Source of the DNA: Clostridium sp.
GTDB taxonomy: Bacteria > Bacillota > Clostridia > Clostridiales > Clostridiaceae
Length of the DNA stretch: 64,000 nucleotides
NCBI GenBank assembly: GCA_029851835.1
Contig: JARKVD010000031.1
Span: 62,001-126,000 of the forward strand
Reading direction: 5' to 3'
Both the position numbers and the translations under genes were made by a program. How positions within the stretch are numbered: position 1 is the stretch's first letter; the number at the start of each line of letters is the position of its first letter. Below the pieces are notes generated by a model that was not told the origin of the DNA, searched no databases, and worked only from the letters and a program-made list of their open reading frames with translations. Positions 36,432-45,445 of the stretch are shown piece by piece.

Positions 36432-36449
36432 TAGAAGGGAGAATTTAAA

Positions 36450-38387
36450 ATGATTAAAATTACACTTAAAGACGGTTCTGTTAGAGAACTTGAAAGAGAA
36501 ATGAACATTTTAGAAATAGCAAAAAGCATATCAGAAGGACTTGCAAGAGTTGCAACAGCTGGTACAGTTAACGGAAAGACTGTAGACCTACGTTATGTTG
36601 TAAAAGAGGATTGTGACCTTAGCATATTAACTTTTGATGATGAAGAAGGTAAAAAAGCTTTCAGACATACAGCATCTCATATATTAGCTCAGGCTATAAA
36701 AAGATTATACCCAGCAGCTAAGCTTGCTATAGGACCATCTATCGACAATGGTTTCTACTATGATATAGATCTTGATGAGAAATTAAGCAACGATGACTTA
36801 GCAAAAATCGAAGCTGAAATGAAGAAAATTGTTAAAGAAAACCTAGCTATCGAAAGCTTTATTCTTCCAAGAGCAGAAGCTATAGCACTAATGAAAGAAA
36901 AAGATGAACCATACAAGGTTGAGCTTATAGAAGACCTTCCTGAAAATGAAGCTATTTCTTTCTATAAGCAAGGTGAATTCGTTGACCTATGTTCAGGCCC
37001 TCACCTAATGTCTACAAAACCAGTTAAAGCAATTAAATTAACTAAGCTTGCTGGAGCATACTGGAGAGGAAACGAGAAAAACAAAATGCTTACTCGTATC
37101 TACGGAACTGCCTTCACTAAGACTGCAGAACTTGAAGAGTATTTAGCTGCTGTTGAAGAAGCTATGAAGCGTGACCACAATAGACTTGGAAGAGAGCTTA
37201 AATTATTCACTACTTCTGAGCCAATAGGTCAAGGACTTCCAATCTTAATGCCGAAGGGTGCAAGAATCATTCAACTTCTTCAAAGATGGGTTGAGGACGA
37301 AGAGCAAAAGAGAGGTTACCTTTTAACTAAGACTCCTTTAATGGCTAAAAATGATTTATATAAAATCTCTGGACACTGGGATCACTACAAGGACGGTATG
37401 TTTGTTCTTGGAGATGAAGAAAAGGACAACGAAGTATTTGCTTTAAGACCAATGACTTGTCCATTCCAGTTCATGGTTTACAAAGCTGATTCAAAAAGCT
37501 ATAGAGATCTTCCACTAAGATACGCTGAAACTTCTACTTTATTCAGAAATGAATCATCAGGAGAAATGCACGGTTTAATCAGAGTTAGACAGTTCACAAT
37601 TTCTGAAGGACACCTTGCTTGCAGACCTGACCAATTAGAGGACGAATTCAGAGGAGTAGTTGACTTAATAAATCACATGCTTGAAACTCTAGGACTTAAA
37701 GAAGATATCAGCTATAGATTATCTTTATGGGATGAAAACAACAAGGATAAATACATTGGAGAGCCTGAAGCTTGGGATAATGTTCAAAACAAGATGAGAG
37801 AAATCCTAAACCACCTTGGAATAAATTACACTGAAGCTGCTGGAGAAGCTGCCTTCTATGGTCCAAAGCTTGACTTACAAATCAAAAATGTTCACGGTAA
37901 AGAAGATACAATCATCACTGCTCAAATCGACTTCTCTCTTGCAGAAAGATTTGGCATGACTTACACAGATAAAGATGGTCAAGAAAAATATCCATACGTT
38001 ATCCACAGAACTTCTATTGGATGCTATGAAAGAACTCTTGCACTTCTTATCGAAAAATATGCTGGAGCATTCCCAGTATGGCTTGCACCAGTTCAAGTTA
38101 AGTTACTTCCAATCTCTGAAAAATACCATGATTATGCTGATGAAGTATTCGCAGCACTTAAAGCAAAAGGTATCAGAGTTGAAGCAGACTTCAGAGCTGA
38201 AAAAATTGGATACAAAATTAGAGAAGCTCGTAACGAAAGAGTTCCTTACCTTATCGTTGTAGGTGAGAAGGAAGCTGAAAATAGAGAAGTCGCTGTACGA
38301 AGCCGTAAAAACGGTGACGAAGGCGCTATGTCTCTTGAAAGCTTCATAGAAAGAGTAGTTAAAGAGAATGACTCTAAAGAAAGATAA
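36450..38387 (+). CDS. thrS: threonyl-tRNA synthetase (divergent catalytic motifs)
   Basis: This enzyme charges tRNA-Thr. The 645-residue protein has an N-terminal TGS domain (about 1-60), an editing domain with HTASHILAQAIKRL and DLCSGPHL (HxxxH and CxxxH), a class II core and a C-terminal anticodon-binding domain (APVQVKLLPISEKYHDYADE). The core motifs differ from the classic enzyme: MTCPFQFMVYK replaces MNCPGH, and RVRQFTISEGHLACRPDQ replaces the usual RVRGFTQDDAHIF, while the Zn ligands Cys and His and the final HRTSIGCYERTLALL remain. This variant is common in clostridia to my knowledge. It is controlled by the T-box upstream. Confidence 0.96.
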   Translation: MIKITLKDGSVRELEREMNILEIAKSISEGLARVATAGTVNGKTVDLRYVVKEDCDLSILTFDDEEGKKAFRHTASHILAQAIKRLYPAAKLAIGPSIDNGFYYDIDLDEKLSNDDLAKIEAEMKKIVKENLAIESFILPRAEAIALMKEKDEPYKVELIEDLPENEAISFYKQGEFVDLCSGPHLMSTKPVKAIKLTKLAGAYWRGNEKNKMLTRIYGTAFTKTAELEEYLAAVEEAMKRDHNRLGRELKLFTTSEPIGQGLPILMPKGARIIQLLQRWVEDEEQKRGYLLTKTPLMAKNDLYKISGHWDHYKDGMFVLGDEEKDNEVFALRPMTCPFQFMVYKADSKSYRDLPLRYAETSTLFRNESSGEMHGLIRVRQFTISEGHLACRPDQLEDEFRGVVDLINHMLETLGLKEDISYRLSLWDENNKDKYIGEPEAWDNVQNKMREILNHLGINYTEAAGEAAFYGPKLDLQIKNVHGKEDTIITAQIDFSLAERFGMTYTDKDGQEKYPYVIHRTSIGCYERTLALLIEKYAGAFPVWLAPVQVKLLPISEKYHDYADEVFAALKAKGIRVEADFRAEKIGYKIREARNERVPYLIVVGEKEAENREVAVRSRKNGDEGAMSLESFIERVVKENDSKER

Positions 38388-38392
38388 AAATT

Positions 38393-38420
38393 AGGACTGA
38401 GATATTTCTCAGTCCTTTTT
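38393..38420. terminator. intrinsic terminator between thrS and the ABC importer
   Basis: AGGACTGAG-ATATTT-CTCAGTCCTTTTT is a strong hairpin with a T-run. The convergent permease gene ends four bases beyond. Confidence 0.93.
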
Positions 38421-38423
38421 ATA

Positions 38424-39266
38424 TTATAGCTTTTCAGCATATTTCTTTTCAAAATAATGAACTACCTCATACATTAAGTATGCTATTACTGCTAGGACAA
38501 CTACACTCATCATTACCATATCTAGCTGTGCAACCTGTCCACCATAAACAATTAAGAAGCCTAACCCCTTCTTAGCGACTAAAAATTCTCCCATTATTAC
38601 TCCTACCCATGATAATCCAACACTTATCTTAAGTGCTGAAATAAGGGTTGGGGTTGAAGATGGTATAATTAAATGAGTCAAAATTTTAAACTTTGAAGCT
38701 CCAAAAGTGTTTAGGAGCTTAATTTTATCCTCTTCAACTTCTCTAAAACCGGAAAGCACACTTATTATTGTTGATATTACCGATATTAATAGAGCCATTA
38801 TGATAATTGCCTTCATTCCATTTCCTGCCCAGAATATAATTATTGGTCCAAGAGCTACCTTTGGTAATGCATTTAAAACTACAACATAAGGATCTAAAAC
38901 CTTGCATAAAAAGTCTGACCACCAAAGCATTATTGCTATAACGACACCAATAAAAGTACCTAATGTAAATCCGATAATAGTCTCATAACAAGTTGTCATA
39001 ATATGCCCGACAATTGTACCTTCATTATAAAGCTTAACAAAACTCTTAATCATCCTTGTTGGAGTACTAGTCAAAAATGGATCTATTATTTTTAAATCTC
39101 CAAGTATCTCCCACAATGCAAAAAAAGCGACTAATATAAGCATTCTTGTTATTATAATACTACTTCTTCTTCTTTTAACACTTCTTAAAAATTCCTCATG
39201 CTCTTTGCTTACAGTTACTTCTTCTATATTAGCTAAAGCTGTTTCTTTCATCTTACTTTTCTTCAT
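38424..39266 (-). CDS. Ssu/Tau-type ABC importer permease
   Basis: This is the membrane subunit of a nitrate/sulfonate/taurine-type importer, 280 residues, with about six membrane segments and the EAA loop (NTFGASKFKILTHLIIPSS). I place the start at the ATG at 39266 (MKKSKMKETALANIEE), which follows GGAAGGAGATGG; an upstream in-frame ATG would add nine residues and overlaps that site. The start overlaps the ATPase stop, so the two genes are coupled. Related systems import sulfonates, taurine, thiamine precursors or riboflavin; the substrate is not clear here. Confidence 0.9.
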   Translation of the reverse strand: MKKSKMKETALANIEEVTVSKEHEEFLRSVKRRRSSIIITRMLILVAFFALWEILGDLKIIDPFLTSTPTRMIKSFVKLYNEGTIVGHIMTTCYETIIGFTLGTFIGVVIAIMLWWSDFLCKVLDPYVVVLNALPKVALGPIIIFWAGNGMKAIIIMALLISVISTIISVLSGFREVEEDKIKLLNTFGASKFKILTHLIIPSSTPTLISALKISVGLSWVGVIMGEFLVAKKGLGFLIVYGGQVAQLDMVMMSVVVLAVIAYLMYEVVHYFEKKYAEKL

Positions 39267-40023
39267 TGTAATCCATCTCCTTCCAAATATCATTGAAGTA
39301 AATTCTAAATTTACTATGCTCTCTGCACTTTAAAGGAGTTAGCTTATCACATTCGAAGTCCACACTTACAATTTTCTTAATTACAGCTGGTCTTCTTGAA
39401 AGAACTATAATCCTCGATGACATAGATACCGCTTCCGAAATATCATGTGTTACCATTATGGCAGTTTTCCCTTCTCTTTTGATAATATCGAATATTTCAT
39501 CACTAACATTAAGTCTTGTTTGATAATCTAATGCAGAAAATGGTTCATCAAGGATTAAAACCTCTGGGTTTAGCGCCAATGTCCTAATCAAGGCAACCCT
39601 TTGTCTCATTCCACCAGAAAGCTGCTTTGGATAATGATTTCTAAACTCCCATAAATTATAGTTATTTAAAAGAGCTTCTATTTTTTCCTTTGCTTCCTCA
39701 TTCAACATTTTCTTAATTTTTAATCCTAAACAAACATTATCCCACACTGTAAGCCACTCAAAGAGCTGGTCCTTTTGAAACATGTATCCTAGTTTACTTG
39801 AATATCCACTTTGAAGTTCTCCATCAATAAAAATTTCACCTGATGATGGTTTAATCAGTCCTGCAATAATATTTAATAAGGTTGATTTTCCACAACCTGA
39901 AGGTCCTACAATACTAACAAATTCTCCCGCCTCAACTTCAAAAGTAATATCTTTCAAGGCCATTGTTTCGGCAATAAGAGTATGATAATTCATATAGATA
40001 TTCTTAACTTCTACTTTGCTCAT
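39253..40023 (-). CDS. Ssu/Tau-type ABC importer ATPase
   Basis: This ATPase has 256 residues. Motifs are Walker A (IVGPSGCGKSTLLNIIAGL), Q loop (LGYMFQKDQLFEW), signature (QLSGGMRQRVALIRTLA), Walker B (VLILDEPFSALD) and H loop (TAIMVTHDISEAV). The GMRQR form of the signature and the Q-loop match the SsuB/TauB/NrtD branch. It is separated from the binding-protein gene by 248 bases holding an interrupted terminator, so it may be expressed less than the binding protein. Confidence 0.93.
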   Translation of the reverse strand: MSKVEVKNIYMNYHTLIAETMALKDITFEVEAGEFVSIVGPSGCGKSTLLNIIAGLIKPSSGEIFIDGELQSGYSSKLGYMFQKDQLFEWLTVWDNVCLGLKIKKMLNEEAKEKIEALLNNYNLWEFRNHYPKQLSGGMRQRVALIRTLALNPEVLILDEPFSALDYQTRLNVSDEIFDIIKREGKTAIMVTHDISEAVSMSSRIIVLSRRPAVIKKIVSVDFECDKLTPLKCREHSKFRIYFNDIWKEMDYNEEK

Positions 40024-40150
40024 CTCTCCATCTCCATATCGTTTATACTATATTTTTTTCTTTACCTAGCTTCGTATTCTTTTTAACTCATAGGTATAAT
40101 TCAATATATGTTAATTACCTTCATGTTGATAATAAAACTTTAAAAAGAAA

Positions 40151-40250
40151 GAGCCTCATCTTTAAGTGAGTGCCCAAATCTTTGATTTGGTCTACACGAA
40201 CTTACTCCTTTGAATGAATATTAAAAGGAGTTCCCTTAAAGATAAGGCTC
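40151..40250 (-). terminator. intrinsic terminator split by an inserted repeat
   Basis: On the minus strand, GAGCCTTATCT (ending at 40240) and AGATGAGGCTC (starting at 40161) are fully complementary with one G-U pair, and TTTCTTTTT follows. Between them lies TTAA, a 70-base element and TTAA. Removing the element and one TTAA restores an 11-bp stem with a TTAA tetraloop. It lies between the binding-protein and ATPase genes of the importer, so it would set their ratio. Confidence 0.9.
40162..40239 (+). repeat. dispersed structured repeat, copy F (short form, inside terminator)
   Basis: Flanked by TTAA at 40162-40165 and 40236-40239, with a 70-base core beginning GTGAGTG and ending AGTTCCC. Stem 1 is CCAAATC-TTT-GATTTGG; stem 2 is ACTCCTTT...AAAGGAGT. 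The host terminator arms on both sides allow the empty site to be reconstructed exactly. Confidence 0.93.
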
Positions 40251-40271
40251 AAATAAGGAGGTTTTAATGAC

Positions 40272-41297
40272 TTATTTTATTGCTTCTTTACTGATAGTAG
40301 TATCAACAATTTCATCAAATGGTGGTCTTTTTGTAATAAGCTCTTTATCATAAGCTTGAATTATATCCATTAATCTATTAATATCCTCTTCACTTACAAC
40401 AGGAGTACTTGCATAGGCTTCAATTTTCCTATAGTTGCCTACTACTGTAGAAATTATTTCTTCATCTGTGCCTTCAAAGAATTCCTTAATAACTCCTGCT
40501 ACTGTTGCGTCATCATTTTCCATTACCCAGTCTTGTCCCTTTTGAATAGCTCTAACGAACCTTACCAAAAGATCTTTATTGTCTTTAATATAAGAATCTA
40601 AAGCATAGAAACATGTATATGGTAGATTTCCTGCACTCTCTCCAATTGAGGCTACTATTTGACCATTAACCTCATTTGCAATAACTGTTGCACTTGGCTC
40701 AAAAAGTGCTGCATAATCACCAGTTCCACCTAAAAAAGCTGCTGGAACAGCATCGAAAGAAATATTGGTGATTAGCTCAATATCCTTATCCTTGTTAATT
40801 TCCTTTTGAGCTAAAACATATTCTAAAGCCATCTCTGGCATTCCACCCGGTCTTCCTCCAATTAATTTTTTTCCTTTAATATCTTCCCATGAAAAATTGT
40901 TGTGTTCCTCTTTTGCAACTAAGAAAGTACCATCCTTTTGTGTTAACTGAGCAAATACCTTCGGTAAATCATCTCTACCTTGATTATAGATATAAATAAC
41001 TTGTTCTGGTCCTGAAAAACCAATGTCAACATTTCCACTAATAAGTTGCTGCATTGTTTTATCTGCACCTTGTCCTGTCGTTAATTCAACCTTAATTCCC
41101 TCTTCTTCGAAGAAGCCCTGGCTAATTGCCGCATACATTGGAGCATAGAAAATCGACCTTGCTACTTCATTCACTTTAACTGTAGTTATCTCATTATTGT
41201 CCTTAGCACTATTATCCTTACTACACCCTGCAAACATACCTAGAGTTAAAACCATAGACACTACGGCACCAATAAGCTTTAATGTGTTTTTTTTCAT
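40272..41297 (-). CDS. Ssu/Tau-type ABC importer binding lipoprotein
   Basis: This is the extracellular substrate-binding protein, 341 residues, anchored as a lipoprotein: the signal sequence ends in LGMFAGC with lipobox Cys, followed by a Ser/Asp/Asn linker. The mature part has NMT1/SsuA-like blocks (IFYAPMYAAISQGFFEEEGI, LTTGQGADKTMQQLISGNVD, IGGRPGGMPEMALEYVL). The Gly-Pro-Glu site (FSGPEQVIYIYNQG) resembles binding proteins for pyrimidine or sulfonate compounds, but no specific ligand can be set. It is the first gene of the importer unit. AGGAGGAAGTT precedes the ATG. I see no TPP riboswitch upstream. Confidence 0.9.
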   Translation of the reverse strand: MKKNTLKLIGAVVSMVLTLGMFAGCSKDNSAKDNNEITTVKVNEVARSIFYAPMYAAISQGFFEEEGIKVELTTGQGADKTMQQLISGNVDIGFSGPEQVIYIYNQGRDDLPKVFAQLTQKDGTFLVAKEEHNNFSWEDIKGKKLIGGRPGGMPEMALEYVLAQKEINKDKDIELITNISFDAVPAAFLGGTGDYAALFEPSATVIANEVNGQIVASIGESAGNLPYTCFYALDSYIKDNKDLLVRFVRAIQKGQDWVMENDDATVAGVIKEFFEGTDEEIISTVVGNYRKIEAYASTPVVSEEDINRLMDIIQAYDKELITKRPPFDEIVDTTISKEAIK

Positions 41298-41469
41298 AAC
41301 TTCCTCCTAAATGGTTTGTTTTATATAGTTATTGTATGTTGCAATGTTCAATTGTGTTAATATCCATGAACTAAATCTGAAATTAAAATTATTAATCCAC
41401 GATTTTTTTATGAATATGTGCACATTGTTGTAATATACTTCTACAAATAATATTCAATAAGGAGGAAAA

Positions 41470-42468
41470 ATGTTTCAGTTTTATAAAAAGTGTTATTCTA
41501 AAAAGTTTTATATAGTCTTGGTTTGTGAAGTCTTTGCTCTCATGTTAATCTGCTCCTTTATCTGCTACTCATTGATCTTTAAAAAGTGTGAACTGATCAT
41601 GGGAGGACTCTTTCATAGCCAGACTAATACCTGTAAAACTTCAAATGTGGAGTCACCATATATAAACTATGATAAATTCTTTAGACCCTCTTGCTCAGAA
41701 ATATTAAATACTGCTGACCTAAATTATAGCTTCTTCGATAAATATTTTAATAAAAAGCCTAATGAAATTATCCTTGACAGTAATCTTTTGCAAACCCCTA
41801 AAGATACTTTAATTAATTACTATACAATTTTAAAGTCAGCCTCTATCTATGATGAAAATAGTAAAAAACACGCTGGCTGTGGAACTATAGGCTATGCCAG
41901 TGCCCCATATCCTATTGCCTATAACTTTTTAAGTGATGAGTATAAAAAAAAGCTTAACTTCAAAGATTACCAAGATTCATTTAAAAATATTCATCATATA
42001 AATCTCATTAAATTAAAGGAAATTCCTCTTCATGATAACTCTAATTCCTTAAGAAGATTCTTTGTAGAAATCGAGACTATCGAAGGTTCCGACAAGCCAA
42101 TGACTAACTTTGGCTATTACTATGGCTTTATTGATTTAACTAAAGAAAATGATTTATATAAAATATCTAATATAAATTTTTACGGTGAAGATTTTTTATG
42201 TGCACCTTATCATGGCTGGGACTGGCTAGGTGAATCAGTTGTTGCAATTAAATATGGTGATTGGTGCAAACTTATAGATGGCAAGCCAACTACAGAAATT
42301 GATGACTATACTAAGAAGATTTTCTTTAATGGTACCGATGGAAATAAATATATGATTGAATTTCTTACTATTACTAACAATAGCGATGTAGAGGTTGCTC
42401 AATATAAAAAAGAACCTAACGGAAAATATAAGAGAATTCTTTTAGAACCAGAAAAGTGCTTAAAGTAA
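41470..42468 (+). CDS. membrane-anchored protein of unknown function
   Basis: I do not recognise this 332-residue protein. It begins with a short basic stretch and one membrane segment (FYIVLVCEVFALMLICSFIC), then an outer part of about 290 residues with several Cys (for example HAGCGTIGYA, EDFLCAPYHGWDW and KYGDWCKLIDG). The region near residues 110-200 (TPKDTLINYYTILKSA, FLSDEYKKKLNFKDYQDSF) resembles NTF2-like/DUF4829-type domains in style only. A strong AAGGAGG site precedes the ATG, and a terminator follows. It is a single gene. Confidence 0.78.
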   Translation: MFQFYKKCYSKKFYIVLVCEVFALMLICSFICYSLIFKKCELIMGGLFHSQTNTCKTSNVESPYINYDKFFRPSCSEILNTADLNYSFFDKYFNKKPNEIILDSNLLQTPKDTLINYYTILKSASIYDENSKKHAGCGTIGYASAPYPIAYNFLSDEYKKKLNFKDYQDSFKNIHHINLIKLKEIPLHDNSNSLRRFFVEIETIEGSDKPMTNFGYYYGFIDLTKENDLYKISNINFYGEDFLCAPYHGWDWLGESVVAIKYGDWCKLIDGKPTTEIDDYTKKIFFNGTDGNKYMIEFLTITNNSDVEVAQYKKEPNGKYKRILLEPEKCLK

Positions 42469-42538
42469 AAAATTAATGCACTTATAGATAATCTTATTAA
42501 CTCATTGAATAAAACTGCTGAACAATTGTAACATATAA

Positions 42539-42579
42539 AAAACAGCTAACGATATTATTCATTTTGTTAGCTGTTTTTA
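42539..42579. terminator. bidirectional intrinsic terminator
   Basis: AAACAGCTAAC and GTTAGCTGTTT flank a 16-base loop and end in a T-run. It separates convergent genes. Confidence 0.9.
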
Positions 42580-42602
42580 TAATATAAGTATTACTCTGAT
42601 AT

Positions 42603-43406
42603 CTATTTACTTTGCTCCATCATCTCTGAGAATTCAGCATACTGTGGACTTCCTATTGCATATCCTCCTGCAACTTCATGAATCATACCAGTAACATATG
42701 ATGAATCATCACTTGCATAATAAAGTACAGCTTTAGCAATGTCTTCTGGTTTTCCAATTCTGTTTAGTGGTACATGTCTCAAAAATGAATCTCTAAATTC
42801 ATCGCTCATATTCTCTAATGCAGCCTTAGTTCCAATTAATCCTGGAAGAACAGCATTACATCTAACCCCTTGTCTAGCATACTGAAGAGCTATATTTTGA
42901 GTTAATGAATTAATTGCTGCCTTTGAAACACAATAAGCTACTCTTCCTAAATCTGGCACAACAGAACCTATTGTTGATATATTTACAATGCTTCCTCCAC
43001 CATTTTTAGCCATATGTGGTATAGCAGCTTTACAAGGTAAATATACACTCTGTAAGTTATCTTGAATTATTCTAAAGAATTCATCAGTATCTCCACCAAC
43101 CACATCTCTATCTAATCTTGGATTTGTACCTCCATAATTGTTTACTAAGATATCCAATCTTCCTTCATTTGAAGCAACAGTCTCTACCATAGAAGTATAA
43201 GTTTCTGATTCACGAGCATTAAAATATACATATTTAGCTCTTCCACCTTTTACTTCTATGTTTGCTATAACCTCTTTTGCTAGTTCTTCTGATCTTGCTG
43301 CTATATACACTAGTGCTCCATTTTCAGCTAATATTTCTGCTGAAGCAAGCCCAATCCCTTTTGTCGCTGCTGTAACTATAGCTACTTTATTCTCTAATTT
43401 TTTCAT
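42603..43406 (-). CDS. SDR oxidoreductase, probable 7-alpha-hydroxysteroid dehydrogenase
   Basis: This 267-residue short-chain dehydrogenase has the NAD(P)-binding TAATKGIGLA near residue 13, NNYGG near 90, the catalytic Ser in VNISTIGSVV and Tyr-Lys in GRVAYCVSKAA. Arg after the second strand (ARSEELA) suggests NADP use. The C-terminal YAIGSPQYAEF and the block QYARQGVRCNAVLPGLIGT closely resemble clostridial 7-alpha-HSDH enzymes that oxidise bile acid 7-hydroxyl groups, from memory. A general ketone or 3-oxoacyl reductase is the alternative. It is a single gene; no other bile-acid gene is nearby. Confidence 0.82.
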   Translation of the reverse strand: MKKLENKVAIVTAATKGIGLASAEILAENGALVYIAARSEELAKEVIANIEVKGGRAKYVYFNARESETYTSMVETVASNEGRLDILVNNYGGTNPRLDRDVVGGDTDEFFRIIQDNLQSVYLPCKAAIPHMAKNGGGSIVNISTIGSVVPDLGRVAYCVSKAAINSLTQNIALQYARQGVRCNAVLPGLIGTKAALENMSDEFRDSFLRHVPLNRIGKPEDIAKAVLYYASDDSSYVTGMIHEVAGGYAIGSPQYAEFSEMMEQSK

Positions 43407-43675
43407 TACAATACCTCCTAATTAATATGAAACTAAACATCATTATCATTGGATGTAGTAAGTTTATGTTTCTAATTCATATCTCTTAACATCCGTTAAG
43501 TATTTAATTAATGTTATTATAATATTATCACTTTCTAAATCTTCTTACAAATAACTTATTTTTTAATTTATTTAATTCTATGTTAACAATTTACATGTTT
43601 AAATATTCACGTTTAAACTTATGATATAATATTAAAAATATTTTAAATATTACAATCTACTAAGGAGATGATCTT

Positions 43676-45445
43676 TTGGAATTAAACTGGAGCTTAAAGG
43701 AGCTATACCCTTACTTTCAAAGCGAAGCATTTAAAAAAGACTTTGAAACATTAGACAAAATTATCGAGGAATTTATTCATCTTGGTAAAGAAACTGCTGG
43801 AATCGCCGTAGATACTAGCGAAGTTCTTGAAAGATATATTTATATAAATAAAGAGCTATTAAAAACCTCAAGAATGTTAGGTGCTATGACTCACTTAACT
43901 CTAAGCACTGACACTAAAAATTCTACTGCACTACGTTACCAAGATATATTGTCTTCTAAGCTTAGCGACCTAGCTGAAAGTGAAGCACAAATTACAAAAT
44001 GGCTAGGACATATTCAAAATCTTGATCTAATAATTGAAAGATCCCCGATTCTTAAAGAACATGAATTTATTATTAAAGAAGAAGCTGAAAAAGCCAAATA
44101 TATCTTAAGTGATAAAGAAGAGGCTATAATAGCTAAAATGAAAACTACTGGTTCTAATGCTTGGGAGAAGTTAAAGAACATATTAACTTCAAGCTTAATG
44201 GTAGATATAGAACTTAATAATGTCCACCAACAACTTCCACTATCAATGATTAGAAACTTAGCTTATGAAGCTGACCCTATCGTTAGAAAAACTGCCTATG
44301 AAGCAGAGCTTGCAAGCTATAAAAAAATTGATGATGGTATGGCTGCAGCTTTAAATGGTATAAAAGGCGAAGTTATTACCACTTCAAAATTAAGAGGCTT
44401 TGAATCTCCTTTAGCTGAAACCTTAGCTAACTCCAGAATGGACAAAGCTACCCTTGATGCTATGCTTCAAGCAATGGAAGAATATATGCCTATGTTCAGA
44501 GCTTATCTAAGGAAAAAGAGCGAACTACTTGGCCATAAAAATGGACTTCCATTCTATGATTTATTTGCACCTATGGGCGATGTGGATATGACTTACTCTT
44601 ATAAAGATGGCTGCAAATGTGTAATAGATAACTTTAGAACCTTTAGTGATGATTTAGCTGATTTTGCAGAAGAAGCAATAGAAAAATCTTGGATAGATGT
44701 TAAGCCAAAACAAGGTAAAGTTGGCGGTGCATTCTGTTTAGGTATCCACCCAATAGGAGAATGCAGAGTTCTTCTTAACTACGGTGATACATTTAGTGAT
44801 GTTGTAACTCTAGCCCATGAGCTTGGCCACGGTTACCACGGTCATTGTTTAAAAGAGGAAAGCATATTAAACTCAGGTTATCCAATGCCAATTGCAGAAA
44901 CAGCTTCTACCTTCTGCGAAACCATCGTAAAAAAAGCAGCTCTTAAAACTGCTACACCTGAAGAGAAATTTACAATTCTTGAAGGTGAAATATGTGATTG
45001 TACTCAAGTTATCGTTGATATCTATAGTCGATACTTATTCGAAAGTGAATTATTTAAAAGAAGAGAAGAGGCAAACCTATCAGTTGAAGAAATAAATGAA
45101 ATTATGTTAGATGCTCAGAAAAAAGCTTATGGTGATGGACTAGATCCAAACTACCTTCACCCTTATATGTGGGCATGTAAAACTCACTATTACTATGCTA
45201 GCAGGAACTTCTACAATTTCCCTTATGCATTTGGACAATTATTTTCTAAAGGACTTTATGCTGAATACTTGAATCGTGGACAGTCTTTTGCTGAAGATTA
45301 TAAAAAACTTCTTTCAGTAACGGGTAAAAACAACTTAAAAGATATTGCCATGATTATGAATATTGATATTACTGATATTAACTTCTGGAGAAGTTCCCTT
45401 GAAATTATAAAATGTGATATTGATGAATTCTTATCACTTAAGTAA
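43676..45445 (+). CDS. pepF: M3 family oligoendopeptidase F
   Basis: This is a cytosolic zinc oligopeptidase that cuts small peptides. The 589-residue protein carries the HExxH site in VTLAHELGHGYHGH near residue 380 and the third-ligand Glu in PIAETASTFCET shortly after. The N-terminal half is the helical PepF domain. The start is TTG at 43676, eight bases after AAGGAG; no ATG fits better. It is a single gene, with the two permeases convergent downstream. Confidence 0.93.
   Translation: MELNWSLKELYPYFQSEAFKKDFETLDKIIEEFIHLGKETAGIAVDTSEVLERYIYINKELLKTSRMLGAMTHLTLSTDTKNSTALRYQDILSSKLSDLAESEAQITKWLGHIQNLDLIIERSPILKEHEFIIKEEAEKAKYILSDKEEAIIAKMKTTGSNAWEKLKNILTSSLMVDIELNNVHQQLPLSMIRNLAYEADPIVRKTAYEAELASYKKIDDGMAAALNGIKGEVITTSKLRGFESPLAETLANSRMDKATLDAMLQAMEEYMPMFRAYLRKKSELLGHKNGLPFYDLFAPMGDVDMTYSYKDGCKCVIDNFRTFSDDLADFAEEAIEKSWIDVKPKQGKVGGAFCLGIHPIGECRVLLNYGDTFSDVVTLAHELGHGYHGHCLKEESILNSGYPMPIAETASTFCETIVKKAALKTATPEEKFTILEGEICDCTQVIVDIYSRYLFESELFKRREEANLSVEEINEIMLDAQKKAYGDGLDPNYLHPYMWACKTHYYYASRNFYNFPYAFGQLFSKGLYAEYLNRGQSFAEDYKKLLSVTGKNNLKDIAMIMNIDITDINFWRSSLEIIKCDIDEFLSLK

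Noticed and set aside
41298-41469. TPP or other riboswitch before the importer genes
   Set aside because: No conserved riboswitch motifs are present in this short upstream stretch; only an AGGAGG site is clear.
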